Shown one piece after another: positions 32,744 to 41,604 of a stretch of DNA of 64,000 nt. Under the pieces are notes generated by a model. The model was not told the origin of the DNA. It worked only from the letters and a program-made list of their open reading frames with translations, and did no database searches. The DNA comes from Bacillota bacterium (GTDB lineage: Bacteria > Bacillota > Clostridia > Acetivibrionales > DTU013): NCBI GenBank assembly GCA_023411575.1, contig JAEYOP010000067.1, positions 27,470 through 91,469 on the forward strand, given 5' to 3'. Numbering within the stretch: the stretch's first letter is position 1; each line of letters starts with the position of its first letter. Both the position numbers and the translations under genes were made by a program.

Positions 32744-33217
32744 TTACCGCTTCCAGTTATTGAACAATTCCTTATACTGTACCAGGAAGTCCTTCGATAT
32801 CGTTATATTCGTACCGTCCTCCGTTTTATTTTCGTCCAGGATCGGCACCGGATTGCAGCCGCCTTTGATTTTTTCCACCTGGTCCATTGCGAATACATTG
32901 CCGCAGTTCTGGCAGACCAGGGTATCCCCTTCCTGCTTGTAATAGCCTCTCCCGGAATCGTAGCATACCTGGCAGGTATTGAAGGCGGTCCTTATCGTCC
33001 CGTCGCTTGCTTTCACCGCAAGGACCTCCATTTTTGTTCCATCCGCTTTATAGGGATAAAACCGGACTGTTTCGGTGATATCGCTTTTCCGGATCAGGAG
33101 ATCGCCCCCCGGAGCGGCGGCATTTTCATTTCTTCCCACAAAGCCTCTCACGGCAAGCGTAATGGCCGCCAATATGACAACGGCGCCCAGGACGGCATAT
33201 AACTTGGTTCTGCCCAT
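32744..33217 (-). CDS. DUF2318-like membrane-anchored metal-binding protein
   Basis: A 157-residue protein with one N-terminal helix (about 5-25) and an extracellular domain carrying NTCQVCYDSGRGYY and VCQNCGNVFAMDQV, the double CxxC pattern of DUF2318-type proteins. These Cys pairs probably bind a metal ion; NPVPI close to the end is typical too. The ATG at 33217 with GGAGG eight bases upstream is preferred; two longer starts at 33232 and 33253 are possible. It is the first gene of the copper operon. Confidence 0.8.
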   Translation of the reverse strand: MGRTKLYAVLGAVVILAAITLAVRGFVGRNENAAAPGGDLLIRKSDITETVRFYPYKADGTKMEVLAVKASDGTIRTAFNTCQVCYDSGRGYYKQEGDTLVCQNCGNVFAMDQVEKIKGGCNPVPILDENKTEDGTNITISKDFLVQYKELFNNWKR

Positions 33218-33340
33218 CGCGGAATCCTCCATTTTCTTTGTTTCCTTCATCATAGCAAAGGGTTGTGAAGATTATATGAAGATAAAACGGGTATATATAT
33301 ATAATATTTAGAGTATAAAAGTATTGGGGAGGTAAGTAAA

Positions 33341-33940
33341 ATGACAAACGACTTTTTAGCAGCGATTCAAAATAGAAGATCCGTCTATGGGATCAGTAAG
33401 GAATCCGGTATTTCAGAGCAAAGAATTCTTGAAATTATTCAGGACTCGGTAAAACACGCCCCCTCCGCTTTTAATTCCCAGAGTGGGAGAGCGGTTCTTC
33501 TATTGGGGGGACAGCACGACAAATTATGGGGCCTCACGCTGGAAGCGCTCAGAGAAATCGTCCCCGGCAATGTCTTTTCCCAGACGGAGGAAAAAATAAA
33601 CTCCTTCCGGAACGGGTACGGCACCGTTTTATTCTTTGAGGACCAGAGCGTCGTAGAGAATCTCCAGAACCAGTTTCCTCTTTACAGGGATAATTTCCCC
33701 ATCTGGTCAGGACACTCCTCCGGAATGCTGCAGTTTATCGTATGGACCGCCCTTGAACTGGAAGGGCTCGGCGCTTCGCTCCAGCATTACAATCCGCTCA
33801 TTGACGCCAAGGTGAAAAAGGAATGGAACATCCCGGAGTATTGGAAGCTGATTGCGCAAATGCCCTTTGGCAAGCCGACCGCGGCCCCGGCGCAAAAGGA
33901 TTTTCTGCCCGTGGAGGACCGGGTGAAGGTTTTCCGTTAA
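33341..33940 (+). CDS. Nitroreductase-family FMN protein
   Basis: A 199-residue cytoplasmic protein of the nitroreductase family. FMN-contact blocks are visible: NRRSVYGIS near the N-terminus, SAFNSQSGR, and the late PFGKPTAAP. Such enzymes reduce nitro compounds, quinones or flavins with NAD(P)H; substrate unknown. GGGGAGG lies before the ATG. It starts about 90 bases from the divergent copper operon and is followed by a weak terminator hairpin. Confidence 0.88.
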   Translation: MTNDFLAAIQNRRSVYGISKESGISEQRILEIIQDSVKHAPSAFNSQSGRAVLLLGGQHDKLWGLTLEALREIVPGNVFSQTEEKINSFRNGYGTVLFFEDQSVVENLQNQFPLYRDNFPIWSGHSSGMLQFIVWTALELEGLGASLQHYNPLIDAKVKKEWNIPEYWKLIAQMPFGKPTAAPAQKDFLPVEDRVKVFR

Positions 33941-33966
33941 AAAGCGCTTTTGATGCAACAGAGCAG

Positions 33967-33998
33967 GGTGCAGGCCTTGTGACGCGGCCTTTCGCACC
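33967..33998 (+). terminator. Possible terminator after nitroreductase gene
   Basis: GGTGC-a-GGCC pairs with GGCC-tttc-GCACC around a nine-base loop, followed by a T-rich stretch TTGTTTTGTTGTG. The T-run is interrupted, so confidence is moderate. Confidence 0.4.
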
Positions 33999-34012
33999 TT
34001 GTTTTGTTGTGT

Positions 34013-34312
34013 TCAGGAGACAGCGCCATGTGGCGATGTGCCATCTATCATGGCTACTCCGATCCTGGGGATCACCAGCCCGTCAAGGCTGCTATTGTCG
34101 CTGGAACAGTGCATGAATTCGGCATCGTAGCCTTTTTCAACCAGAACCGCGGCTGTTTTTTTCATAAAGGTGCTTTTTCCGACGCCCGGCCCTCCCTTCA
34201 GAATAAAGATCCTCCTGGCGTCCTCCTGGCGAAGGATGTATTTGTAGAAGCTGAAAAAGCCCTTCGACGTATTCCCGCCGGGGAACATGTGCCTGATTTT
34301 TCCTTTCGGCAT
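34013..34312 (-). pseudogene. Truncated P-loop ATPase fragment (PRK06851-like)
   Basis: A 99-codon frame beginning MPKGKIRHMFPGGNTSKGFF with a strong site (GGAGGGGTGATC) before the ATG. It contains a Walker A motif GGPGVGKST and HCSSDNSSLDGLVIP, then ends after DGTSPHGAVS. Proteins of this type (PRK06851-like ATPases) are normally about 370 residues, so roughly three quarters are missing. No continuation is visible in any frame downstream, where the nitroreductase gene lies. I read it as a deletion remnant of a once complete gene. Confidence 0.75.
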
Positions 34313-34459
34313 GATCACCCCTCCATTCCCTTTTATGATATGCTTGAAATCCGTCGATGTTTCACAGCGCATTTCCAAGGAACTAGAGACAAAAGGCACT
34401 GAAAAGTTTATAATAGGAACAGGAAAACAGAGGAAGAAACCAATCAAGGAGGCTGTAAA

Positions 34460-35104
34460 ATGAGCAAAAAATGGGAAATTATCAAAAAGATAACCGATAC
34501 CGGTCTTGTCGTTGTCGTCCGGGCGGAAAATCCGGACATGGCAAGAAGGATCACCGACGCCTGTCTGGAAGGCGGCGCTGCCGCAATTGAAATAACCTAT
34601 ACGGTTCCGGGCGCCACGCAGGTGATAGAACAACTGGCGAAGGAATATGCCGGCCAGATCATCATCGGAGCCGGCACGGTGCTGGACCCCGAGACGGCAA
34701 GGATCGCCATCCTCGCCGGCGCCCAGTATGTGGTCAGTCCGTACCTGAGCCGCGAAACCCTGAAGCTCTGCAACCGGTACCAGGTCCCCTGCATGCCGGG
34801 CGTTATGACGGTGGAAGGCGTTGTCGAAGCCATGGAGCTTGGCGCGGACATCCTGAAGGTATTTCCGGGAGAAGCCTTCGGCCCCGGAATCATCAAGGCG
34901 ATCAAGGGTCCCCTGCCCCAGGCCAGCCTGATGCCGACCGGCGGCGTGAGCATTGACAATGTCGCCGAATGGATCAAATCCGGCGCCGTGGCCGTCGGTG
35001 TCGGCGGCGCGCTGACCGCGGGCGCGAAAACGGGCGATTTTGCGAGCATCACCAGGTTGTCCGCCGAATTTGTGGCAAAGATCAAGGAAGCCCGGAAAAA
35101 ATAA
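34460..35104 (+). CDS. eda: 2-keto-3-deoxy-6-phosphogluconate / KHG aldolase
   Basis: A 214-residue class I aldolase. The Schiff-base lysine is Lys133 in ADILKVFPGEAFGP and the general acid/base is Glu44 in AAIEITYT; GAGTVLDP and PTGGVS complete the phosphate site. It cleaves KDPG to pyruvate and glyceraldehyde 3-phosphate in Entner-Doudoroff-type sugar acid breakdown. AAGGAGGCTGTAAA precedes the ATG. A strong terminator follows. Single gene, near the sugar genes to the right but in its own unit. Confidence 0.93.
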   Translation: MSKKWEIIKKITDTGLVVVVRAENPDMARRITDACLEGGAAAIEITYTVPGATQVIEQLAKEYAGQIIIGAGTVLDPETARIAILAGAQYVVSPYLSRETLKLCNRYQVPCMPGVMTVEGVVEAMELGADILKVFPGEAFGPGIIKAIKGPLPQASLMPTGGVSIDNVAEWIKSGAVAVGVGGALTAGAKTGDFASITRLSAEFVAKIKEARKK

Positions 35105-35123
35105 AACCCGTAAAATGATAAAG

Positions 35124-35163
35124 AGGCCCTGCAAAGATCAACGGAACTTTGCAGGGCCTTTTT
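35124..35163 (+). terminator. Rho-independent terminator of eda
   Basis: A perfect 13-bp stem (AGGCCCTGCAAAG with CTTTGCAGGGCCT) and a 10-base loop, ending in TTTTT on the plus strand. On the minus strand it is followed by CTCTTTATC and may also serve as a weak terminator for the chemoreceptor gene. Confidence 0.85.
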
Positions 35164-35178
35164 GTGAACAAACGAAGG

Positions 35179-37317
35179 CTAGACTTTAAATTTCTCCATC
35201 TGCCGGATCAGCTTTTCCGCAAGCTCGTTCAGTTTCTTCGCCATGTCGTCAAGCTGCTCGATAGAGGCGAGCTGCTGCTGGGTGGAGGCGGAAACCTCCT
35301 GCGTGGAGGCCGAAACCTGTTCGGAAACGGCGGAGATGTTTTCCATGCTGGAAAGCACCTTCTCCTTGTTGGAATCCATATCGCCGATCATGCTGCCGAT
35401 GTTTTGAATGTTCCGCGTCAGGGCGGCGGTGGTCTCATTGATCCGCTTAAAGGCCTCGGCCGTCCGCGCCACCATTTCGCTCTGCTCCCGGATGCTGGCT
35501 TCCGCTTTTCCCACAAGCAGCGTGGAGCTTTGCGCCTGTTTGAAGATATTTTCAATATGCACCTGTATTTCGCGGGTGCGGTTATTGGACTGCTCCGCAA
35601 GCTTCCGGATTTCCTCCGCGACAACGGCGAAGCCCTTGCCCGATTCCCCGGCCCTTGCCGCTTCAATCGCCGCATTGAGGGAAAGCAGGTTCGTCTGGTC
35701 CGCAATACTTCGCAGCACCTGGGTAATCACATTAATATTTTTTACATACTGGTTCAGTTTCGAAATTTCCTGAACGACGTTTGCCGTGATTTCATTCGTC
35801 TTCGCGTTCTGGTCGCTCAGGCTTTCGATCGTCGTCAGCCCGTAGGCCGACAATTCCTTCATGGAATCGGAGTCCGCTTCCATCGTATGGGTCCGCTCCA
35901 CAGCCAGGGAAATTTTATCCGCCAGCTCCGTCACGTTTTTCACGCTGGCCTCGATTTCCGAAGCCTGGTTGGCGGAACCGGAAGCCACCTCCACAATGGC
36001 GTGGGCGATTTCGGAGGAAATGCGGGAGGACTGGGAGGAAATATCCGCCATCTTTTCGGAGGAGACGGCTACCTCTCCTACGGCGGTCTTACTCTCGAAA
36101 ACCAGGTTCTTGATGTTGGCCATCATATCGTTGAAGCTGGCCACCACTTTCCCGAATTCGTCCTTCCGCTTCATGAAAAGGCTTGCCGTGAGATCGCCGT
36201 GCTGCGCTTTCGACATGGCTCCCATCACCGACTTGAGCGCAAAGGTCATCCCCAGCGAGAAGAGGAAGCCGAAGGCGCCGGCGACCAATACGAAAAGGAC
36301 TCCCGTCAGGATCGTGGTTCTTTTTATTTTATCGGCGCCTGCAAGAATGTTCTTTTCCGGCGCGACCATGACGGCAATCAGGCCCGTAGAGGCGGATTTG
36401 CAATAGGATACGAGGGATTTCTCCCCCTCCACCGAGGTATAGAAAAAGTCCGACGCTTTCTGGGCGCTGCGCTCCAGGACTTCCTTGACAAAGGCCCTGT
36501 CCGCCGTGGTGTTTTTCCCCTCGCTCTGGCCTTCCTTGGAAAGGACCTTGCCGTAGGTGGTGACCAGATAGGTGGAATCCCCCTTTCCGAGGTCGATTCC
36601 CGCCAGTACATCCGTAACCGGCTTATAGTTGACATCAACAAAAATCGTTCCCGACACCTTGCCGGACACGGAATTTTTATAAATGCGCACCAGGGACAGG
36701 GCATATTTCCCGGCCATGGTCGGGAAGCTCTCGCCGTAGTCCACCCATACCGGCTTCCCATCCGCCTCCAGCACCTTTTTGTACCAGGCGGTGGCGGTCA
36801 TTTTATCCATGTCTTCCGGAGGCGACATGTCGCCAAACGCTCTTGCGTTGTTAAAAAGCAGTTTTGCGTTGAGATCCGACGAAGCTGTATTCATTCCGGT
36901 CAGGATCGAATTCACATTCATCTGCGCCGTCAAATAATCCATCGGATCCGCCGTATCCTGATTCATGCTGGAGTAGGCCCGGATAAAGGTGTCCCCGATG
37001 ATCTGGATGGAAATGTCCTTTGCCTTTGCAAGAAAGGCGTCGAAATAACCGGACGTCTGCTTCGTCGCGCTGACTACGCTTTGCTCCGCGCTTTCGCGGA
37101 GATCCCTGGAAGCGGAACTGGTGGCAATGAAACCGATGGTGGTGACCGGAATGATGATCAGCATCAGGAACACCAATATCATTTTTGGCAAAATGCTTTT
37201 GGTGGATGTCAGATCCGAAAGAATGGATTGGAAGCCCATATGCTCCCTGCCGGGCATCTTCTGCTTTTCGGGACGCCCCGCCCTGTTGGAAAACCTGGAA
37301 AACATTTTGATTTTCAT
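35179..37317 (-). CDS. Methyl-accepting chemotaxis protein
   Basis: A 712-residue chemoreceptor: helix at about 45-65, an extracellular dCache-like sensor to about 330, a second helix near 335-355, HAMP, then a long coiled-coil signalling domain with the hairpin tip ETNLLSLNAAIEAARAGESGKGFAVVAEEIRKLAEQS-type sequence (seen around residues 540-575). The ligand is not evident. ATG at 37317 has TTGGAGGGGAAT upstream; a TTG at 37329 is the longer alternative. Single gene; flagellar genes are not in the window. Confidence 0.93.
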   Translation of the reverse strand: MKIKMFSRFSNRAGRPEKQKMPGREHMGFQSILSDLTSTKSILPKMILVFLMLIIIPVTTIGFIATSSASRDLRESAEQSVVSATKQTSGYFDAFLAKAKDISIQIIGDTFIRAYSSMNQDTADPMDYLTAQMNVNSILTGMNTASSDLNAKLLFNNARAFGDMSPPEDMDKMTATAWYKKVLEADGKPVWVDYGESFPTMAGKYALSLVRIYKNSVSGKVSGTIFVDVNYKPVTDVLAGIDLGKGDSTYLVTTYGKVLSKEGQSEGKNTTADRAFVKEVLERSAQKASDFFYTSVEGEKSLVSYCKSASTGLIAVMVAPEKNILAGADKIKRTTILTGVLFVLVAGAFGFLFSLGMTFALKSVMGAMSKAQHGDLTASLFMKRKDEFGKVVASFNDMMANIKNLVFESKTAVGEVAVSSEKMADISSQSSRISSEIAHAIVEVASGSANQASEIEASVKNVTELADKISLAVERTHTMEADSDSMKELSAYGLTTIESLSDQNAKTNEITANVVQEISKLNQYVKNINVITQVLRSIADQTNLLSLNAAIEAARAGESGKGFAVVAEEIRKLAEQSNNRTREIQVHIENIFKQAQSSTLLVGKAEASIREQSEMVARTAEAFKRINETTAALTRNIQNIGSMIGDMDSNKEKVLSSMENISAVSEQVSASTQEVSASTQQQLASIEQLDDMAKKLNELAEKLIRQMEKFKV

Positions 37318-37404
37318 ATTCCCCTCCAAAGCTATGCTCGTTCTATGTAAAATTATATCATATTTTGGAGATATACAATCAAAATTAAATTTCCCTTCGC
37401 TTTT

Positions 37405-38679
37405 TTAATCCGGGAAAGGACCTCCCGCAAAGCGTTTGGTCCCACATATGCCGGCATAGAAGCGGCCGCTTTTCCGAATCGTCCGCTTCTGGGTTTCAAA
37501 ATCGACCTCCACCAGGCCGAACCGGGCGGCCTCTCCCTCCAGCCACTCGAAATTGTCCATCAGCGTCCAATGGTAATACCGTTCTACCGGGATCCCTTCT
37601 TCACAGAGCTTTGAAATCTCCCGGAGGTGGGCATGGATATATTCGGTCCGAAACGCGTCCCTGGCGTCGCAGGTTCCGTTTTCCGTGATCCAGATGGGCG
37701 CCCGGTATCTTGGGGAATAATACCTGCACAGCCTCGTCAGCCCTTCGGGATAGATTTCCCACCCCAGGTCGTTCTGCGGATTGCCCGGGAGGGTTACATC
37801 CTTGAAGCCTTTAAAGCGGACCCCGCTCCGGCTGTAATAATTGATTCCGACAAAGTCGTAGAAACGCCCTCTTCCGGCCGGCGCCCCGAACCCGAGGGGC
37901 GGGACCAGGAAACCCGAGGACATCGCCTTCATGACGGCGTCCTGGAAAATATGCCGCATGAGCTTTGCGGCGAGCCGGTCCAGCGGACTCCCGGAACAGG
38001 GGTCGAATACGCGGAGATGGTTCGCCACCCCGACCATGGTCTTCCCCGGAAAGCCTTTCTTCCGTCTTATTTCGTGTATCGCCTTGTAGGCCGCGATGTG
38101 GCACAGGGTCATGTGCCGGCCGATTTTCATGGAAAGCCGGAAATCCTTTTTCCCCGGCGGCCAGTCGCCGAAATAATACCCGTTTGCCATGTAGATATTG
38201 GGCTCATTGATCGTAACAAACTCACAGACCAGATCCCCCAGCTTCTCCACGACATACCGGGTGTATCTTTCGAAATAGCGTACGCAGGAAGGCTTCTCAA
38301 ACTCGCCCTCGGCAGCGAACCAGAGGGGATTTGAAAAATGGTGCAGCGTAACCAGCGGCTTTATCCCATTCTCCAGCAGCAGCTTGATTTCCTTCCGGTA
38401 ACGCTCCAGGACTTCGCCGTCAAAGCGGCCGTTTTCAGGCTCGATACGGCTCCACTCCAGGCCCATGCGGTAAATTTCCAGGTTCAGCTGCTTCATGAGC
38501 TTCGTATCTTCCGGGTACCGGTTCCAGTGGTCGTTTGCCCGGATGCAGGAAGAACCGTCCTTTATTTTGCCCTTGACGCTCCAGTCATACCAGGTGTTGT
38601 TGGTGTCTCCGCCCTCGATCTGGGTCGCCGCCGTAGCCGCGCCCAGGAGGAAATGGTCGGGAAGCTTGAATCCCTGCAT
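37405..38679 (-). CDS. Glycoside hydrolase family 1 enzyme
   Basis: A 424-residue GH1 enzyme with acid/base Glu159 in TINEPN and nucleophile Glu333 in WITENG; the aglycone loop HWTLMDNFEW is intact. No signal peptide, so it cleaves an imported (possibly phosphorylated or not) glycoside inside the cell. GH1 members are mostly beta-glucosidases or 6-phospho-beta-glucosidases. Its place at the end of the rhamnose genes suggests a rhamnose-containing glycoside such as a rutinoside or rhamnogalacturonan piece (inference). Shorter than usual by about 20-40 residues. Confidence 0.9.
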   Translation of the reverse strand: MQGFKLPDHFLLGAATAATQIEGGDTNNTWYDWSVKGKIKDGSSCIRANDHWNRYPEDTKLMKQLNLEIYRMGLEWSRIEPENGRFDGEVLERYRKEIKLLLENGIKPLVTLHHFSNPLWFAAEGEFEKPSCVRYFERYTRYVVEKLGDLVCEFVTINEPNIYMANGYYFGDWPPGKKDFRLSMKIGRHMTLCHIAAYKAIHEIRRKKGFPGKTMVGVANHLRVFDPCSGSPLDRLAAKLMRHIFQDAVMKAMSSGFLVPPLGFGAPAGRGRFYDFVGINYYSRSGVRFKGFKDVTLPGNPQNDLGWEIYPEGLTRLCRYYSPRYRAPIWITENGTCDARDAFRTEYIHAHLREISKLCEEGIPVERYYHWTLMDNFEWLEGEAARFGLVEVDFETQKRTIRKSGRFYAGICGTKRFAGGPFPD

Positions 38680-38739
38680 ACATTCACCCTCCTCGCGGGA
38701 AAAGTTCGGGCCCGTCCCAGCCGGACGGGCCCTGCGGAT

Positions 38740-39066
38740 TTACTTCAGATAGAATACTTCCTTTAGGGGCCTGATCGGCTCCGCTTCGTTGAAATCGAAA
38801 GAGCCCTTTACCATCTTTGACGTGATCGCGTTCCAACGGTTGCACGCGTCGCTCTTGGCGATATATGCGAATGCCGCGTCCACATCGTCGCATTCGAAAC
38901 AATAGAAGAACTGGTTTCCGTTCTGGAATATGGAATAATTCCTTATACCGGCCTTGCTGTGCTCCTCCATGATTTCCTGCCAGGGCTCGAGATGCATTTT
39001 GACATACTCCTCCAGGCATTCTTCCTTTACATACCACGTCCATGCAAACTTATTGCTGTTTTCCAT
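38740..39066 (-). CDS. rhaM: L-rhamnose mutarotase
   Basis: A 108-residue RhaM/YiiL-family protein (usual length about 104) that interconverts alpha and beta rhamnopyranose. Family features are the FAWTWYVKEECLEEYVKMH start, YSIFQNGNQFFYCFE and the C-terminal PLKEVFYL. ATG at 39066 has GGAGGTGTCGAT upstream; the longer frame is unlikely. Confidence 0.92.
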   Translation of the reverse strand: MENSNKFAWTWYVKEECLEEYVKMHLEPWQEIMEEHSKAGIRNYSIFQNGNQFFYCFECDDVDAAFAYIAKSDACNRWNAITSKMVKGSFDFNEAEPIRPLKEVFYLK

Positions 39067-39091
39067 ATCGACACCTCCAACTATTCTTTGG

Positions 39092-39195
39092 ATCATGGGG
39101 ACGGTTCTCTTGATTACTTTCACCCGGCATGATCGTGGGGACGGTTCCCGTGATTCCGGACACTGATCATGAGAACCGTCCCCGTGATTCCCTGT
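39092..39195. repeat. GGGGACGGTTCTC dispersed palindromic repeat units
   Basis: Three related units: GATCATGGGGACGGTTCTC, GATCGTGGGGACGGTTCCCG and the inverse GATCATGAGAACCGTCCCC. They can pair as hairpins in the gap between the aldolase and rhaM genes. The GGGACGGTTCTC core resembles short palindromic repeats scattered in many bacterial genomes. It may act on the stability of the rha transcript. Confidence 0.7.
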
Positions 39196-39196
39196 T

Positions 39197-40276
39197 TTAT
39201 TTGGTTGCTTCTTTTACAAGGCTCTTGCGGTACGCTTCGCTTTCCCAGTTCCTTATGAAATCGATGTCCTTCTCCGTCATGGTTTTTAAGGGCAGATTCC
39301 TTATGCGGATTTCATTCACTACGTATACGCAGGCCAGCAGGGTCTCCTCCATGGTCTGCGCCTCCGCCGCCCCGGTCTTGTAAATCGCCTCGCCCGTTTC
39401 CGTTATGATGTTCAGCTTGTTTTCCAGGCTGTTGAAAGCCACCGCTCCGTTCAGGTACACGAACTGGTCCGGATAAAGCACCACTTCGTCAAAGAAGCCC
39501 GGCTTCATCCCGCCGCTGCGGATGAAATCGCGGATATAGGCCGTTTTGCTGATCACCGTGCTGTCATCCACATGGAACAGCTCGAAAGCGGGAAACTCCT
39601 CCGTGATCTGCAAATAAGCCTTGATGGTTTCATTGACCTCCTCGTGCAGCTTGACCGTCTTTTCACAGTCGTCCCCGGTTACGATCAGTCCGTGGTTTTC
39701 CATGAAAATCACTTCCGGCGCCTTGCCGGTGCGGGCGGTGCATTCCCGGACCGCTTCCTGGATCTTCAGCGTCAGGCAGAAGCCGGGATTGATGTACGGA
39801 ATCCAGGCGGTTTCGTAAGCCTTGCCGCTGAATATTTTGTCCACCAGCTCCCTGCCGTTTTCGACGCAGGTCAAAATGTTGGCGTAAACAGCGTGGGTAT
39901 GGATGACAACCTTTTTCAACACGGAATGGAAGCCTGCCTCCACGGAGGGCCTCATGGCCTTGAGCCACGGAGCCTGCTGAACGCTTTGCTTTGCCATGTC
40001 GGCGCTCTCTTTTTCAAAATCCGCGTCCCGGCTCAGGTCCACCTGATCGTAATATTCTTTAATCTTCTTGTAATCGATGATCACATAGCCCTCGACAGGG
40101 GTGATCTGCTTCAGCTTGCAGCCCGAAGCCTTTACTGCCATGAACTGTCCGTCCAGCTTGACGGAGGTGTTTCCGCCGCCGCCCTGCGTATAGTCCACCG
40201 GTATGCCTACGGCTTTTGATATATACTCCAGGTCCTTCAGACCGCTTTCATATTGTTTGAAATCCTGTTCCGTCAT
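39197..40276 (-). CDS. Class II aldolase, rhamnulose-1-phosphate aldolase type
   Basis: A 359-residue zinc-dependent class II aldolase/adducin-family protein. Motifs seen are GGGGNTSVKLDG near the N-terminus, IHTHAVYANIL (metal His pair) and FMENHGLIVTGDD. Placed between RhaA and RhaM it should split L-rhamnulose 1-phosphate into DHAP and lactaldehyde. It is longer than the E. coli RhaD (274) and more like the aldolase part of the bifunctional aldolase/dehydrogenase RhaE-type proteins, here without the dehydrogenase. GGGAGGGGATAAAGAAT precedes the ATG. Confidence 0.85.
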   Translation of the reverse strand: MTEQDFKQYESGLKDLEYISKAVGIPVDYTQGGGGNTSVKLDGQFMAVKASGCKLKQITPVEGYVIIDYKKIKEYYDQVDLSRDADFEKESADMAKQSVQQAPWLKAMRPSVEAGFHSVLKKVVIHTHAVYANILTCVENGRELVDKIFSGKAYETAWIPYINPGFCLTLKIQEAVRECTARTGKAPEVIFMENHGLIVTGDDCEKTVKLHEEVNETIKAYLQITEEFPAFELFHVDDSTVISKTAYIRDFIRSGGMKPGFFDEVVLYPDQFVYLNGAVAFNSLENKLNIITETGEAIYKTGAAEAQTMEETLLACVYVVNEIRIRNLPLKTMTEKDIDFIRNWESEAYRKSLVKEATK

Positions 40277-40281
40277 ATTCT

Positions 40282-41559
40282 TTATCCCCTCCCGGACAGT
40301 ACCCTTTCCTCATATTCCTTTACCTCTTCCAGCCAGGCCGCTCCGGCCGGAGTTCCCATGTCGAGGCAGTATTTGTCCCATACTGCGCCGAAGGGCAGGG
40401 ACTTGAATTCTTCCATCAGGGCCAGCCTGTTGCCGTACGCGCCGCTGTTTTCCGCTCCGACGAGGTACTCTGTGGGCTCCAGCATCGCGTAAAGGATGGA
40501 CTTCAGGGCCGATCTTGTGCCCGTCACCCATGCAATGATCCGGTTGATGCTGCCGTCAAAGAAATCCAGGGCGTAATATACCTTGTCAAATGCATTGCAG
40601 CGCTTGATCTCCTGGGCTACGGCCACAAGGTCGTCGTTCAGGATGACCACATGGTCGCTGTCCCACCGGACCGGCCGTGAAACGTGCAGCAGAAGGTCGT
40701 CTGCAAAAAGCAGGGCGGACGAGATCTTGTCAGCTACGCTCTCGGTGAGGTGGAAATGGCCCATGTCATAGGTCATGGTAATGTTGTTCTTCAACGCATA
40801 GCCCATTACAAATTCATGGGAACCGGCGGTATAGGATTCTACTCCGATCCCGAAAAGCTTGCTTTCTATGGCGTCGATCAGATGCTTCCTGTCGTATTTC
40901 ACGGCAAATATTTCGTCGAGGGATTTTTTAAACTGCGCCCTGTAGCCGAAGCGGTCCGCCGGGATATCCTTCATGCCGTCCGGAATCCAGATGTTCATGA
41001 TGCAGGCGGTGCCCAGCTCGCGTCCGATATCGGCGGCGATCTTCCGGCAGGCCTTTACATGCTCCACCCAGAATTTGCGGACCTTCTCGTCCTTGCTTCC
41101 GAGGGTGAAGCCCGAAGCCGCCATCGGGTGGCTGAAGCAGGTGGGATTGAAATCGATGGCTATGCCAAGCTTTTTGGCCCAGTCGATCCATTTCCGGAAA
41201 TGCTCGGTCCGGATCGCGTCCCGGTCCACCACTTCGCCGTCCGTCTCCAGATAGATGGCGTGCAGGTTGACGCGGTGCTTGCCGGGGATCAGGCTCAACG
41301 CCTTTTCATAGTCCGCCCGGAGCTCTTCCCCGTTCCTGGCCATGCCGGGATAGTTTCCCGTGCTGAGGATGCCGCCGGACGTACCGCCCGCCGTTACTTC
41401 AAAGCCGTTTACGTCGTCCCCCTGCCAGCAGTGCAGCGACACCTGCCTGCTTTTCATTTTTTCAAGCACTTCGTCCGTATTGACGCCGAATGCCGCATAA
41501 GCCTTTTTCGCATAGGCGTAGCCTTCCTGGATTCTTGCTTCTATTTCCACGTTTTTCAC
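40282..41559 (-). CDS. rhaA: L-rhamnose isomerase
   Basis: A 425-residue isomerase converting L-rhamnose to L-rhamnulose; length is normal for RhaA. Typical segments are VSLHCWQGDDVNGFE, DFNPTCFSHPMAASGFTL and YDMGHFHLTE, which carry the metal ligands. The start is taken as GTG at 41559 with GGAGGT seven bases upstream; the ATG at 41574 overlaps that site. Five-base gap to the aldolase gene. Confidence 0.95.
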   Translation of the reverse strand: MKNVEIEARIQEGYAYAKKAYAAFGVNTDEVLEKMKSRQVSLHCWQGDDVNGFEVTAGGTSGGILSTGNYPGMARNGEELRADYEKALSLIPGKHRVNLHAIYLETDGEVVDRDAIRTEHFRKWIDWAKKLGIAIDFNPTCFSHPMAASGFTLGSKDEKVRKFWVEHVKACRKIAADIGRELGTACIMNIWIPDGMKDIPADRFGYRAQFKKSLDEIFAVKYDRKHLIDAIESKLFGIGVESYTAGSHEFVMGYALKNNITMTYDMGHFHLTESVADKISSALLFADDLLLHVSRPVRWDSDHVVILNDDLVAVAQEIKRCNAFDKVYYALDFFDGSINRIIAWVTGTRSALKSILYAMLEPTEYLVGAENSGAYGNRLALMEEFKSLPFGAVWDKYCLDMGTPAGAAWLEEVKEYEERVLSGRG

Positions 41560-41604
41560 AAATAATACCTCCATTCCTATTTTCCGAATCGTAAATTATT
41601 GCCG

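Noticed and set aside
31237..32763. Plus-strand frame of 508 codons opposite the HMA-SafE fusion
   Set aside because: No domain, no start site; a shadow of the real gene.
34313..35134. N-terminal extension of the minus-strand frame around the ATPase remnant (373 codons)
   Set aside because: The part before MPKGK is antisense to the KDPG aldolase gene. A strong ribosome binding site before the ATG at 34312 fixes the start.
35149..37350. Plus-strand open frame of 733 codons opposite the chemoreceptor gene
   Set aside because: Sequence is Gly/His/Arg-rich shadow translation; the minus-strand gene has a full chemoreceptor domain structure.
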